Positions 28,867 through 41,498 of a stretch of 64,000 nucleotides of DNA are shown one piece after another. The stretch is taken from NCBI RefSeq assembly GCF_001425945.1, contig NZ_LMEB01000001.1, positions 248,001-312,000 on the forward strand, in the 5' to 3' direction. Each line of letters begins with the position of its first letter. Position 1 is the first letter of the stretch. This DNA is from Brevundimonas sp. Root1279 (GTDB taxonomy: Bacteria; Pseudomonadota; Alphaproteobacteria; Caulobacterales; Caulobacteraceae). The position numbers and the translations under genes were made by a program. The notes beneath the pieces are model-generated. The model was not told the DNA's origin. It did no database searches and saw only the letters and a program-made list of their open reading frames with translations.

Positions 28867-29733
28867 TCAGGGCTGGGCGGGGACCAGGTCGACGACGATC
28901 GGGAAATGATCCGAGATCACCCGTCCGCCGAACGAGTCGGTGGGCACGCCGAACCGCTCGACGGCCCAGCCGGGGCCGACGAAGACATGGTCGATGGCCA
29001 CCCCGTCATTGTCCCTGGCGATGTCGAAGGCGTTGAAGGTGCCCCGGGGGCCGAAGTCGACCCGGGTGATCGCCCGCGCGTCGCGCAGGCCGGTCTCGAG
29101 GATCCGCTGATAGGGCGGGGTGTCCTGGCCGGTGTTGAAGTCGCCCATGAGAATGACCTCGGCCCGGGCGCCGTCGATCTCGACCGCCGGCATGGCGGCG
29201 ACCAGGCTGGCGCACTGTTCGCGGGCGACCACGCCGACGTGGTCGAAATGGGTGTTGCGCACGTCCAGGAGCCGGCTCGCGTCCTCGCGGTCCCGCAGCA
29301 CGACCTGGGTGACGGTGCGCGGATAGGCGGCGTCCCAGCCCTTGGACGGCGTGTCCGGGGTCGGCGAGCACCAGAAGGTGTGGGTCCGCACCAGCTCGTA
29401 GCGTTCGCGCTTCCAGAAGACCGTGGTGCTCTCGCCGATCTTGCCGTCATCGCGGCCGACGCCGTAGCGGTCGTAGGCCGGCAGCTGCCCGGCCAGATAG
29501 TCGACCATCACCGGCTGGGCCTCCTGCACGCCCAGCAGGTCGGGGTCGAAGAAGGCGATTTGCCGCGCCATGTGCGGCCGCCGCTCCTCCCAGGTCGGAT
29601 TGTCGGTCGGAACGTTGACCCGGATGTTGTAGCTCATCACCCGGGTCGAGGCCGGATCGCCCGCGGCGGCCGGGCCGGAGGCGGCGAGAACGGCGAGGAC
29701 GGCGAAGGCGGCGAGGGAGCGGGCGAACGTCAT
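28867..29733 (-). CDS. Secreted endonuclease/exonuclease/phosphatase-family protein
   Basis: 288 residues with a cleavable signal peptide (MTFARSLAAFAVLAVLAAS...AAAG). The EEP fold motifs follow: VMSYNIRVN, GVQEAQP (metal-binding Glu), NTHFDHVG, LMGDFNTGQ and SDHFPIVVDL at the end with the catalytic Asp-His pair. It is related to secreted Mg-dependent phosphodiesterases or sphingomyelinase-like enzymes. The substrate cannot be deduced. The start at the signal peptide replaces a longer ORF. It diverges from the ATP synthase operon across a 266-base gap. Confidence 0.87.
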   Translation of the reverse strand: MTFARSLAAFAVLAVLAASGPAAAGDPASTRVMSYNIRVNVPTDNPTWEERRPHMARQIAFFDPDLLGVQEAQPVMVDYLAGQLPAYDRYGVGRDDGKIGESTTVFWKRERYELVRTHTFWCSPTPDTPSKGWDAAYPRTVTQVVLRDREDASRLLDVRNTHFDHVGVVAREQCASLVAAMPAVEIDGARAEVILMGDFNTGQDTPPYQRILETGLRDARAITRVDFGPRGTFNAFDIARDNDGVAIDHVFVGPGWAVERFGVPTDSFGGRVISDHFPIVVDLVPAQP

Positions 29734-29882
29734 GCGGAGGCCTCCGGGGCTTGGGGCATGTTTTCTCGCTTCCACGCCCCGGACCGGCACGTCAAATCTC
29801 GTTACGGCGAACAGGTGGTGCGTCCTGCTGCCTCGGTTGCGGCGAAGGGGCATGAGTGCTATCAGGCGCCCGGCTGAACCGA

Positions 29883-29906
29883 GGGACGCATCGCAAGGTG
29901 CGTCCC
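29883..29906. promoter_or_regulatory. GGGACGCA...TGCGTCCC hairpin upstream of atpH
   Basis: An 8-base perfect inverted repeat with an 8-base loop, about 95 bases upstream of atpH in the leader region. The arms share the core GGGACGCA with the hairpin before the LuxR-type gene at 14.0 kb. No U-tract follows. It might be a leader structure of the ATP synthase mRNA or a protein-binding site. The rest of the 266-base gap holds no gene I can support. Confidence 0.45.
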
Positions 29907-29999
29907 CGGTGTGCTTTCTTCAAGCATTTCAAGCCTTTGGCCTGTGGGCATTCCTGCCGCAGGTCGCAACCCGAACGCTAACCCGCGCGGACCTTATAA

Positions 30000-30554
30000 G
30001 TGGCTGACGATTACAGAACGACGGAAGTCGGCGAGCGCTATGCTCAAGCGCTGTTCGACCTCGCTGACGAGACGGGCGTTCTCGACGCCGTTCGCGCCGA
30101 CCTGGCGTCGCTGCGCGCCGCCTGGGGCGAGAGCGCGGACCTGCGCCGCCTGGCCAATTCGCCGGTGATCGGCGCGGAGGACCAGCAGAAGGGCCTCGTC
30201 GCCATCGCCGACAAGGCGAAGTTCAACGGCGTGACCCGCAACTTCCTCGGCCTGCTGGCCCAGAACGGCCGCGCCCGCGACCTGACCGCGGTCATCTCCG
30301 GCTTCGACAAGCTGTATGCCAAGAAGACCGGCGTCGTGGCCGCCGAGGTCGTCTCGGCCCAGGCCCTGACCGCCGCTCAGCTCAAGTCCATCCAGTCGGC
30401 GCTGCGCGCTTCTCTGGGCAAGGACCCCGAAATGACCGCCCGCGTCGATCCGTCGATCCTGGGCGGCCTCAAGGTCAAGGTCGGCTCGAAGCTCTTCGAC
30501 GCCTCGCTGAAGACCAAGCTCGACCAGATGAAGTTCGCCCTCAAGCGCGCCTAA
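30000..30554 (+). CDS. atpH: ATP synthase F1 subunit delta
   Basis: 184 residues forming the stalk protein that links F1 to the peripheral stator. The N-terminal helical domain begins [15 protein letters not shown], and the conserved C-terminal segment reads [34 protein letters not shown] start was used with no strong Shine-Dalgarno. It is the first gene of a five-subunit F1 operon. The Fo genes are not in the window, as is usual in alphaproteobacteria where the two sets are split. Confidence 0.95.
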   Translation: MADDYRTTEVGERYAQALFDLADETGVLDAVRADLASLRAAWGESADLRRLANSPVIGAEDQQKGLVAIADKAKFNGVTRNFLGLLAQNGRARDLTAVISGFDKLYAKKTGVVAAEVVSAQALTAAQLKSIQSALRASLGKDPEMTARVDPSILGGLKVKVGSKLFDASLKTKLDQMKFALKRA

Positions 30555-32156
<1,602 letters not shown>

Positions 32157-32186
32157 ACTGACCCCGGACTGAGAGAGTAGCGCCGG

Positions 32187-34660
<2,474 letters not shown>

Positions 34661-34662
34661 TC

Positions 34663-34830
34663 ATGTCGGTGGAGGAGCCGCTCTCGGATCGGCTCCAACG
34701 CCTGCTGGAAGGCAAGGTCGTCAAACAGACTCGGTTGACCGAGACTGAAGTGATGATCGAGTTCACTGATGGCAGTCGGTTCTACATCGACGGCCGAGAA
34801 GACAGAAAGATCGAGGTGTCGGTCACCTGA
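34663..34830 (+). CDS. 55-residue ORF between atpD and atpC, unknown function
   Basis: An ATG two bases after the atpD stop opens a 55-codon frame that fills the whole gap before atpC. The protein starts MSVEEPLSDRLQRLLEGKVV, then has three predicted strands (RLTETEVMIEFTDGSRFYIDG and KIEVSVT). No membrane segment is seen. The fit between the atpD stop and the atpC ribosome-binding site, and the strand-helix pattern, argue for a real cistron. I do not recognise a family. Possible roles are assembly or regulation of F1, given its position. It is not the DUF1476 zeta inhibitor, which is larger and helical. Confidence 0.7.
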   Translation: MSVEEPLSDRLQRLLEGKVVKQTRLTETEVMIEFTDGSRFYIDGREDRKIEVSVT

Positions 34831-34853
34831 CCGACGGTTCGAGGAAGAAGCAC

Positions 34854-35123
34854 ATGGCAGGCAAGCTGCAGTTCTCTCTGGTGTCGCCGGAACGCGAGGT
34901 CTTCTCGGGCCTCGTGGACCAGGTCGACGCCCCGGGCGTCGAAGGCGACTTCGGCGTCCTCGCGGACCACGCTCCGTTCATGACCGCCCTGCGCGAAGGC
35001 GTGGTGACGGTCATCGACGGCGGTTCGCGCCGCCAGTTCGAGGTGCACGGCGGCTTCGCCGACGTCACCCCGGCCGGTCTGACCATCCTGGCCGAACAGG
35101 CCTCGGAAGTGACGGCCGCCTGA
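34854..35123 (+). CDS. atpC: ATP synthase F1 subunit epsilon, short form
   Basis: 89 residues. The beta-sandwich domain is complete (LQFSLVSPEREVFSGLVDQVDAPG, then GDFGVLADHAPFMTALREG and QFEVHGGFADV). The protein ends soon after LAEQASEV, where other bacteria continue for about 40 more residues as the two-helix hairpin that inhibits ATP hydrolysis. There is no frameshift, because the following sequence leads straight into the next gene. The short form appears natural and implies that inhibition of F1 here relies on another protein. It ends the F1 operon. Confidence 0.95.
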   Translation: MAGKLQFSLVSPEREVFSGLVDQVDAPGVEGDFGVLADHAPFMTALREGVVTVIDGGSRRQFEVHGGFADVTPAGLTILAEQASEVTAA

Positions 35124-35130
35124 TCCGGGA

Positions 35131-36081
35131 ATGTCAGGAGGGGGCGTCGTCCTGATCCTGGCCTGGGTCGCCGCCGCGGTCGGCCCGTTCCTCTGTTTGC
35201 TATTGGTCCGGCGGATGCTGCGCGTCCGCCGGATTTTTCTTGGCTGGAGCCTGGCGGCCGTCACGGCCGTAGCCTGGGCGCTGGGCGTCTGGGCCTTCCT
35301 GCTCGAGCCGACGACCCTCAAGGTCCGCCACGTCACCATTGAGAGCGCGACCTGGAGCGGCCCGCCGGTCCGTATCGGCGTCATATCCGACACCCATGTC
35401 AGCGCGCCGCACGTCGATGTCGGTCGGCTGCGCGGCCTTGTTCGGCGGATGAACGGCGAGCAGCCCGACATCATCCTGCTGCTCGGCGACTACACCGGAG
35501 GCTCGAGCTGGGCCGCCGAACGGAACCGCGCCGAGATCCTGGAGGGGATCGAGGCGTTCGGCCGCCTCAAGGCTCCGCTGGGCGTCTACGGCGTGCTCGG
35601 CAATCACGACTCGGATTTCGACGACGCCGCCATCGCCGCCGCCATGGGCCGGGCCCAGGTCCCCGTGCTGGAGAACCGCGCTGTCCGCATCGACCGCCCG
35701 GGCGGGGCCTTCTGGATCGCCGGCCTGGCCGACATGCACTCCCCGCGCACCCCTCCGCTGCCGCGCACGGCCCTACGCGAGGTCTCGCCCGGCGAGCCCT
35801 CGATCGTCATCACCCACTGGCCCGATCCCTTCGTCGCCGTGCCGCAGGACGTCGCCCTGACCCTCGCCGGCCATACCCACTGCGGCCAGGTCAACCTGCC
35901 CGTCCTCGGCCGACTGGTGCACGCCTCGCCGGCCTCGGAGCGCTGGGCCTGCGGTCTCTACGACGAGGGCGGCCGCAAGCTGTTCGTCACCGGCGGGGTC
36001 GGCGTCTCCATCCTGCCGGTGCGCTTCCGCGTCCCGCCGGAGATCGTGGTGGTGACCCTGAAGGGGCCATCGGGGACTTGA
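35131..36081 (+). CDS. Membrane-anchored metallophosphoesterase (YaeI-like)
   Basis: 316 residues. Two N-terminal membrane helices (about 5-25 and 36-58) precede a calcineurin-type domain with ISDTHV (Asp87, His89), LLGDYTGG, LGNHDSDF, ITHWPDP and GHTHCGQVN. All the residues for two metals are there. It resembles YaeI-type phosphodiesterases that act on lipid substrates at the membrane. The start is seven bases after the atpC stop, so it is probably read through from the ATP synthase operon. The actual substrate is unknown. Confidence 0.88.
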   Translation: MSGGGVVLILAWVAAAVGPFLCLLLVRRMLRVRRIFLGWSLAAVTAVAWALGVWAFLLEPTTLKVRHVTIESATWSGPPVRIGVISDTHVSAPHVDVGRLRGLVRRMNGEQPDIILLLGDYTGGSSWAAERNRAEILEGIEAFGRLKAPLGVYGVLGNHDSDFDDAAIAAAMGRAQVPVLENRAVRIDRPGGAFWIAGLADMHSPRTPPLPRTALREVSPGEPSIVITHWPDPFVAVPQDVALTLAGHTHCGQVNLPVLGRLVHASPASERWACGLYDEGGRKLFVTGGVGVSILPVRFRVPPEIVVVTLKGPSGT

Positions 36082-36118
36082 CCCCCGGGCCCCAGGCCCT
36101 AGATAGCCCCTCGCAAGA

Positions 36119-36198
36119 CGAGGCCACGTCCTCGCCCCGGCGGCCGCACGGCCGAGGGCCAAGTCCGGGACGGCCCGGCCCTTTGCAAGGAGGGCCGG
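36119..36198 (+). promoter_or_regulatory. Candidate guanidine-II-type riboswitch in the gdx/sugE leader
   Basis: The 122-base leader contains CGAGG-CCACGT-CCTCG (36119-36134) and a perfect hairpin CCGGG-ACGG-CCCGG (36165-36178) whose loop fits the ACGR rule of mini-ykkC RNAs. The 3' arm of the second hairpin overlaps the 5' arm of an alternative stem, CCGGCCCT with AGGGCCGG (36175-36182 with 36191-36198), that encloses the Shine-Dalgarno AAGGAGG. Forming the ACGG hairpin would free translation. The first hairpin lacks a textbook ACGR loop, which is the main weakness. Confidence 0.42.
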
Positions 36199-36203
36199 AA
36201 ACC

Positions 36204-36533
36204 ATGGCCTGGATCTATCTTCTCATCGCCGGACTGTTTGAAATCGTCTGGGCGTATTTCATGAAACAGTCGGACGGCTTCACCCGCCTGTGGCCCAGCG
36301 TCGCCACCATCGGCTTCATGGTGGTCAGCTTCGCCCTGCTGTCCCTGGCCATGAAGAGCCTGCCCATGGGCACCGCCTATGTGGTCTGGACCGGCATCGG
36401 CGCCGTCGGCGCCTTCGCGGTCGGCGTCATCTTCCTCGGTGAACACCTTAGCCCGATGCGCATCCTCGCGGCCGTACTGGTGTTGGCCGGCCTGGTGATC
36501 TTCAAGCTGGCCCCGAACGGCGCGGCGCACTGA
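36204..36533 (+). CDS. gdx: Guanidinium exporter Gdx (SugE-type SMR protein)
   Basis: A 109-residue four-helix small multidrug resistance protein. The residues that mark guanidinium exporters are in place: Glu13 (LFEIVWAYF) as the coupling carboxylate, Trp16, Ser42 and Trp62, with the AYVVWTGIGAVG signature. It forms dual-topology dimers that exchange guanidinium for protons. The ATG has AAGGAGG eleven bases upstream, part of a putative riboswitch expression platform. An older name for the family is SugE (quaternary ammonium resistance). Confidence 0.92.
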   Translation: MAWIYLLIAGLFEIVWAYFMKQSDGFTRLWPSVATIGFMVVSFALLSLAMKSLPMGTAYVVWTGIGAVGAFAVGVIFLGEHLSPMRILAAVLVLAGLVIFKLAPNGAAH

Positions 36534-36585
36534 CGGCGGCGTGAGACGGCGGCGGAGGGGCGCTCGGGCGCAACTGGCGCGTTGC

Positions 36586-36749
<164 letters not shown>

Positions 36750-36760
36750 AGCCGCCGCCC

Positions 36761-36999
36761 ATGCTCGAACTCCGCCCCAACTGCGAATGCTGCGACCGCG
36801 ACCTGCCGGCGGACAGCCCGGACGCGCGGATCTGCACCTTCGAATGCACCTTCTGCGCCGACTGCGTGGGCGGCGTGCTCAAGGGCGTCTGCCCGAACTG
36901 CGGCGGCGATTTCGCGCCCCGCCCCATCCGCCCGGCGCGGCTGCTGTCGAAATACCCCGCCTCGACGGAGCGCGTGTTCAAGCCCGAAGGCTGCAGGTC

Positions 37000-37003
<4 letters not shown>
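36761..37003 (+). CDS. DUF1272 cysteine-rich protein
   Basis: 80 residues matching DUF1272: LELRPNCECCDRDLP, then ICTFECTFCADCV and GVCPNCGGDFAPRPIRPA. Eight cysteines in CxCC, CxxC and CxxC arrangements probably bind one or two zinc ions. The family is uncharacterised. The gene starts eleven bases after the right heptamer array. Its stop codon overlaps the 3' end of the convergent rppH gene by four bases. Confidence 0.9.
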
Positions 37004-37473
<470 letters not shown>

Positions 37474-37571
37474 AGGGGCTAGGTTTTAGGTTCTAGGGGC
37501 TAGGGAAGGAAGACGGTCTGGCGGACGCGCAGGCGTCCCCTGGAACCTAGTCCCTAGAACCCAGAACCTAC
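37474..37571. repeat. Inverted CTAGGGG/TAGGTTCT repeat pair
   Basis: The left arm (37475-37508) consists of GGGGCTAGG, TTTTAGGTTC and TAGGGGCTAGGG units. The right arm (37541-37571) holds the complements (GGAACCTAGTCCCTAGAACCCAGAACCTA). They bracket about 32 bases between yibQ and rppH, two genes that read in the same direction. The sequence differs from the GTGGCTA arrays but the layout is the same. Confidence 0.75.
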
Positions 37572-38758
37572 CGCCCGGGACGGGCGGTGACCGCGCTGGC
37601 CGGAGCCAGCTGCAGGCCGCGGGCGTCGAGACCGGCGGTCCAGCGGGCGGCGGCCTCGACCGTCACCGGATAGCTGAAGCCAGTCCCCAGGGCCTGGCCG
37701 CGCGCCTTGGCCAGGGCCTCGAGCGCATTGAGCTGGCCGACGATGGCGGTGGCGGACTGTTCCTCGTCGATGATGCGGTTGGCGCTGGCGCGGGCCCAGG
37801 CGCCCGGCTTGCGGCTCATCGAGCCGTCGTCGAGGAAGGCCACGCCGCGCGAGCGCAGCACGCCCATGAAGGCGGTCATGCCCTCGTCCGAGGCGGCGAA
37901 GCGGTCACCGAGATAGTTGGTCACCCCGAAATAGCCGGTGGCGCGGCCCAGCAGCCAGTTCATCTTGGCCTGAATGTCCGAGGCGTCGGCCGAGGCCAGC
38001 AGGGTGTAGGGGCCCGGGTCGTTGTTCGGATAGCCGGTGGGCTCCATCGGCATTTCGAGCATGACCTCGTGGCCGTGGGCGCGGGCGAGGTCGATCCAGC
38101 CCTGCAGGCCCTCGGCGTAGGGCACGAAGCTGAGGGTGACCTCGGCGGGCAGGCGCTCGATGGCGGCCCGGGTGGTCACGGCGTTGAGGCCGAGGCCGCC
38201 GACGATCAGGGCGATGCGCGGCTTGCCGTTGGACGTGAACGGGCGGGCGTAGGCCTGGGCCGGCACGCGGCCGTCCGGGGCGATGCGCGGCAGCAGGCCG
38301 TCCGGGCCCGGCTGGGTCAGGCCGGCGATCGGGGCCTGGGCCAGGGGGCGGGCGGTCAGGCGCGGAGCGGTGATGGGGGCGCCCGGACCGGAGACGGTGG
38401 CGCCGTCCGGCAGGGTGATGACGGCTTCGCCGGCCACGTCGGGCACGCCGTCGCCGGTCAGGTCCTGGTACAGGCCCGAGCCGTCCAGCGAGAACGCCTC
38501 CAGCCCGGTCGGGGCCGTGGCGGCTGCGGCGGTTGGGCGGTTCAGCGAAACCCGGGCCGACGGGGCGCCGGCGCGCGGATCGCCCAAGACGGTGATGAAC
38601 AGGGCCGCGGCGCCGATCAGCAGGGCTCCGGCCCCGGCGACCGCAACGGGCGGCTTGGTCACGATGCGCAGCACCGGCGCGAAGGTTTCACGCAGGCTCT
38701 TGCGGACGGGCGGGGCCCCCGCGGTGGCGGCGAGTACGGACTGGCGCTTGGCGAACAT
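37568..38758 (-). CDS. Divergent polysaccharide deacetylase family protein (YibQ-like)
   Basis: 396 residues. An N-terminal membrane anchor (about 33-56) is followed by an Ala/Pro-rich linker and a C-terminal domain with PRIALIVGGLGLN, LPAEVTLSFVPYAEG, HEVMLEMPMEPTGYPNNDPGP and a VAFLDDGSMS segment. The last is where this family replaces usual deacetylase metal ligands. The protein probably works in cell-envelope maintenance at the periplasmic side. It is found downstream of envC and ctpA in many proteobacteria, as here. Confidence 0.88.
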   Translation of the reverse strand: MFAKRQSVLAATAGAPPVRKSLRETFAPVLRIVTKPPVAVAGAGALLIGAAALFITVLGDPRAGAPSARVSLNRPTAAAATAPTGLEAFSLDGSGLYQDLTGDGVPDVAGEAVITLPDGATVSGPGAPITAPRLTARPLAQAPIAGLTQPGPDGLLPRIAPDGRVPAQAYARPFTSNGKPRIALIVGGLGLNAVTTRAAIERLPAEVTLSFVPYAEGLQGWIDLARAHGHEVMLEMPMEPTGYPNNDPGPYTLLASADASDIQAKMNWLLGRATGYFGVTNYLGDRFAASDEGMTAFMGVLRSRGVAFLDDGSMSRKPGAWARASANRIIDEEQSATAIVGQLNALEALAKARGQALGTGFSYPVTVEAAARWTAGLDARGLQLAPASAVTARPGR

Positions 38759-38900
38759 GGGCAGGATGTGACGCTCGGGGCGAAGCCCGCACGCGGACCT
38801 CTTCGCAGCGGACACTGCACCGGGCCCGGTTAAGAAAGCCTAACGCTCCGTTAGCCATGCGGCAGGTCTGCGACGACCTGCCTCACGGCGTCGGACGGGT

Positions 38901-40271
38901 TCACTCCGACGGCGCGTCCGACGTCTCCACCGCGGCCATGGCGGTGCCCGGGGCGGTGACCACGATGCCTTCCGGCGCGGCCGCCAGCTGGGTCAGCTTG
39001 CCGCCGGCGCGCAGCACGTCGAAGGCCCGCTCCAGCTGGTAGTCCTTCTCCTTGTCGTAGGCCTCGCTGGGCGCCTCATGCGGCGTGTGCGGACCCTTGC
39101 GCTCGGCCCCGATCGAGGCGTCCAGCGCCGTGGCGTAGGCCGCCTCGGAGTAGATGAAGTTCGAGCGCGAGACGATCTTGGCCTCGGCGAAGGAGCGAGC
39201 CACCTCCAGGTCCGGCTCGATGCCGATCTTCTGGATCGAGGCGCCCGACGGAGTGTAGTAGCGCGCCGTGGTGATCGACAGGGCGCCATCGGCGCCGCCG
39301 CGCAGCGGGATGACGCTCTGCACCGAGCCCTTGCCGAAGCTGGTCAGGCCGACGATCGTCGCGCGCTGGTGATCCTTCAGGGCGCCGGCCACGATCTCCG
39401 AGGCCGAGGCCGAGCCGTAGTTGACCAGCACGACCAGCGGCAGGCCGCCGGTCAGGTCGCCGGGCTTGGCGGCGTAGCGCAGGATCTGGTTCGGCTGACG
39501 GCCGCGCTGGCTGACGATCTCGCCGCGCTCAAGGAAGGTGTCCGACACGGCGATGGCCGCATCCAGAAGACCGCCGCCGTTGTTGCGCAGGTCGATGACA
39601 TAGCCCTTCAACGCCGGGTTCTCGGCCTTCAGCTTGGCGATGGCGTCGGACAGTTCGCGGCCGGTGTTCTCGTTGAAGGTCGAGATCCGCAGCACGCCGT
39701 AGTCGCCCTCGACGCGGCCGGTGACGGAGTCGATCTTGATGATCTCGCGGGTCAGGGTGACTTCGCGCGGCTCTTCGCCGTCGCGCAGGAAGGTGACCTT
39801 GACGTTGGTGCCGGCGGCGCCGCGCAGCTTCTCCGAAACTTGGCTGACGGTCAGGCCGGAGGCGCTCTGGCCCTCGATCGAGGAAATGACGTCGCCCGCC
39901 TGGACGCCGGCGCGTGCGGCCGGGCCGCCGTCCATCGGCGAGATGATCTTCACCAGGCCGCCTTCCGACGAAATGGTCAGGCCGACGCCCGAATACTGGC
40001 CCTCGGTGCGCTCGCGCAGCTCGCCGTAGTCCTTCAGCGGCATGTAGCTGGAGTGCGGATCCAGCGCGCCCATCATCCCTTGCAGGGCCGCCTCGACCAA
40101 CTTCTTGTCGTCGACCGGCACGACGTAGTCGCGCTCGACGATGGTCAGCGCGTCGCCGAACAGGCCGAGAAGGCGATAGGCCTCGTTGCGCGGGGTCTGC
40201 CCGGCGGTCGTGGCGGCGCCCAGACCGACCACGGTAACGGCGGCGGCGCCGATCATCAGCAACTTGCGCAT
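38901..40271 (-). CDS. ctpA: S41-family carboxyl-terminal protease (CtpA/Prc-like)
   Basis: 456 residues with a signal peptide (MRKLLMIGAAAVTVVGLGAA), a PDZ domain around YSGVGLTISSEGGLVKI through VQAGDVISSIEG, and the S41 domain. The catalytic serine lies in VNYGSASASEIVAGAL and the lysine in SFGKGSVQ. It is a periplasmic protease that trims cell-wall-associated or membrane proteins. It sits directly after envC in a peptidoglycan-related unit. Confidence 0.94.
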   Translation of the reverse strand: MRKLLMIGAAAVTVVGLGAATTAGQTPRNEAYRLLGLFGDALTIVERDYVVPVDDKKLVEAALQGMMGALDPHSSYMPLKDYGELRERTEGQYSGVGLTISSEGGLVKIISPMDGGPAARAGVQAGDVISSIEGQSASGLTVSQVSEKLRGAAGTNVKVTFLRDGEEPREVTLTREIIKIDSVTGRVEGDYGVLRISTFNENTGRELSDAIAKLKAENPALKGYVIDLRNNGGGLLDAAIAVSDTFLERGEIVSQRGRQPNQILRYAAKPGDLTGGLPLVVLVNYGSASASEIVAGALKDHQRATIVGLTSFGKGSVQSVIPLRGGADGALSITTARYYTPSGASIQKIGIEPDLEVARSFAEAKIVSRSNFIYSEAAYATALDASIGAERKGPHTPHEAPSEAYDKEKDYQLERAFDVLRAGGKLTQLAAAPEGIVVTAPGTAMAAVETSDAPSE

Positions 40272-40406
40272 TGGTCTCTTCCAGCGGACTGCGAAACAGC
40301 AGCCTGAACATCAGCAGTTACAGACCGCGCGGCGCCCAAATCGTGGCCGAGCGGCGGTCATTGGATAAAATCAGCGTCATCTCTGAATGGAAAGCGGTTT
40401 CGCGTG

Positions 40407-41477
40407 TCAGCGTAGCCAGGGCGCGGGGTCCACGGCCCGTTCCTCGCGCCGCAGTTCAAAGGTGATCTCGCCGTCGGCGCCCGATCGACCCAAGACCTGG
40501 CCGTCGGCGACGCGGGCGCCGCGTTCGACCCCGACCGTCTCCAGCCCGGCGACGACCGCGCGCCAACCCGGGCCCAGGTCGATGATCACCACCTGGCCCC
40601 AACCCCGCAGCGGGCCGGCGAAAGCGACGTAGCCGGCGGCGGGGGCGCGAGCCTCGGCGGCGTCCGCCCGCCAGCGCCAGCCGTTCGAACCCTGGCCGAA
40701 ACGGACCGACGGGGCGCCGTCGATCGGCGGGGTCAGGCGGTTGCGGCCGGCGGGCAGGCGGGCGACCGTCACCGGAGCCTCCGTATCCGGACCGGGCACC
40801 GTCCCGCCGACAGCGCGGAGGCGGGCTTCCAGCGCGCTCGAGGCCCGCTCCGCCGTCTCGGCCTCGGCGCGCAGGATCGCTTGCTGCCGCAGCTGACGAC
40901 GCGAGGCCGACTCCAGTTCGGCCCGCCGGTCCCCCTGCGCGCTTTCGGCGGTGAACAACTCCTCGCTGCCCAGGGCGGCGAGGCGGCGGATGCGGTTGAT
41001 CTCGTTCTGGCGATCCGCCAGCACCCTCGACTGCGCCTGAAGTTCGGGGGCCATGGCCTTCATCAGGATGGCGGCGCGCACCGTGTCCACGGCCTTGTCC
41101 GACGGCGTCAGCAGGGGCGGCGGCGGGCTGCGGCTCATCATCTGCAGGGCCGACAGCAGCCGCGCCTGACGCCCGCGCGCCTTGGACAGCTCGGCCACGA
41201 GGAGGGCCTCGCGCTCGCTGAGGTCGCGCAGCCGGGCGCGCTGGGCGTTCATCGTCGTGTCGCCGGCGGCGATGTCAGCGCCGAGGGCGTTCAGTTCGCG
41301 CTCGAGCCGGGCGGTCTCGGCGGCGGCGTCGGAGGCCTCGGCGCGCAGCTGCTTGGCCCGGGCCCGCTCGTCGCGGAACTCGGTCTGCAGCCGCCGGATC
41401 TCGCCGGCCTGCGGACCCGCGGCGGCGACAGGCGCGGCCGCCAGCACGATCAGAAATGAAAGGAGCGCCCGACGCAT
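40407..41477 (-). CDS. envC: Murein hydrolase activator EnvC-like, inactive LytM domain
   Basis: 356 residues: signal peptide, then a long coiled coil (about 25-225) rich in Ala, Glu and Arg, then a C-terminal LytM fold with GWGQVVIIDLGPGWRAVVAGL and DGEITFELRREERAVDPAPWL. The catalytic histidines of true LytM endopeptidases are missing: the HGxGxxTxYAHL block reads LGPGWRAVVAGL and HLHFE reads GEITFE. This loss is typical of EnvC, which activates amidases at division instead of cutting peptidoglycan itself. Confidence 0.9.
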   Translation of the reverse strand: MRRALLSFLIVLAAAPVAAAGPQAGEIRRLQTEFRDERARAKQLRAEASDAAAETARLERELNALGADIAAGDTTMNAQRARLRDLSEREALLVAELSKARGRQARLLSALQMMSRSPPPPLLTPSDKAVDTVRAAILMKAMAPELQAQSRVLADRQNEINRIRRLAALGSEELFTAESAQGDRRAELESASRRQLRQQAILRAEAETAERASSALEARLRAVGGTVPGPDTEAPVTVARLPAGRNRLTPPIDGAPSVRFGQGSNGWRWRADAAEARAPAAGYVAFAGPLRGWGQVVIIDLGPGWRAVVAGLETVGVERGARVADGQVLGRSGADGEITFELRREERAVDPAPWLR

Positions 41478-41498
41478 GGCTCTTGGTGTGAATCCGCC

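Noticed and set aside
27793-29877. A 694-codon plus-strand frame across the TerC-family and EEP genes
   Set aside because: Antisense to two genes with clear motifs and signal peptides. The predicted protein is repetitive His/Asp/Gly sequence without a domain.
40407-41477. EnvC-like protein considered as an active LytM endopeptidase
   Set aside because: The metal-binding histidines are replaced, so it should be an activator and not a hydrolase.
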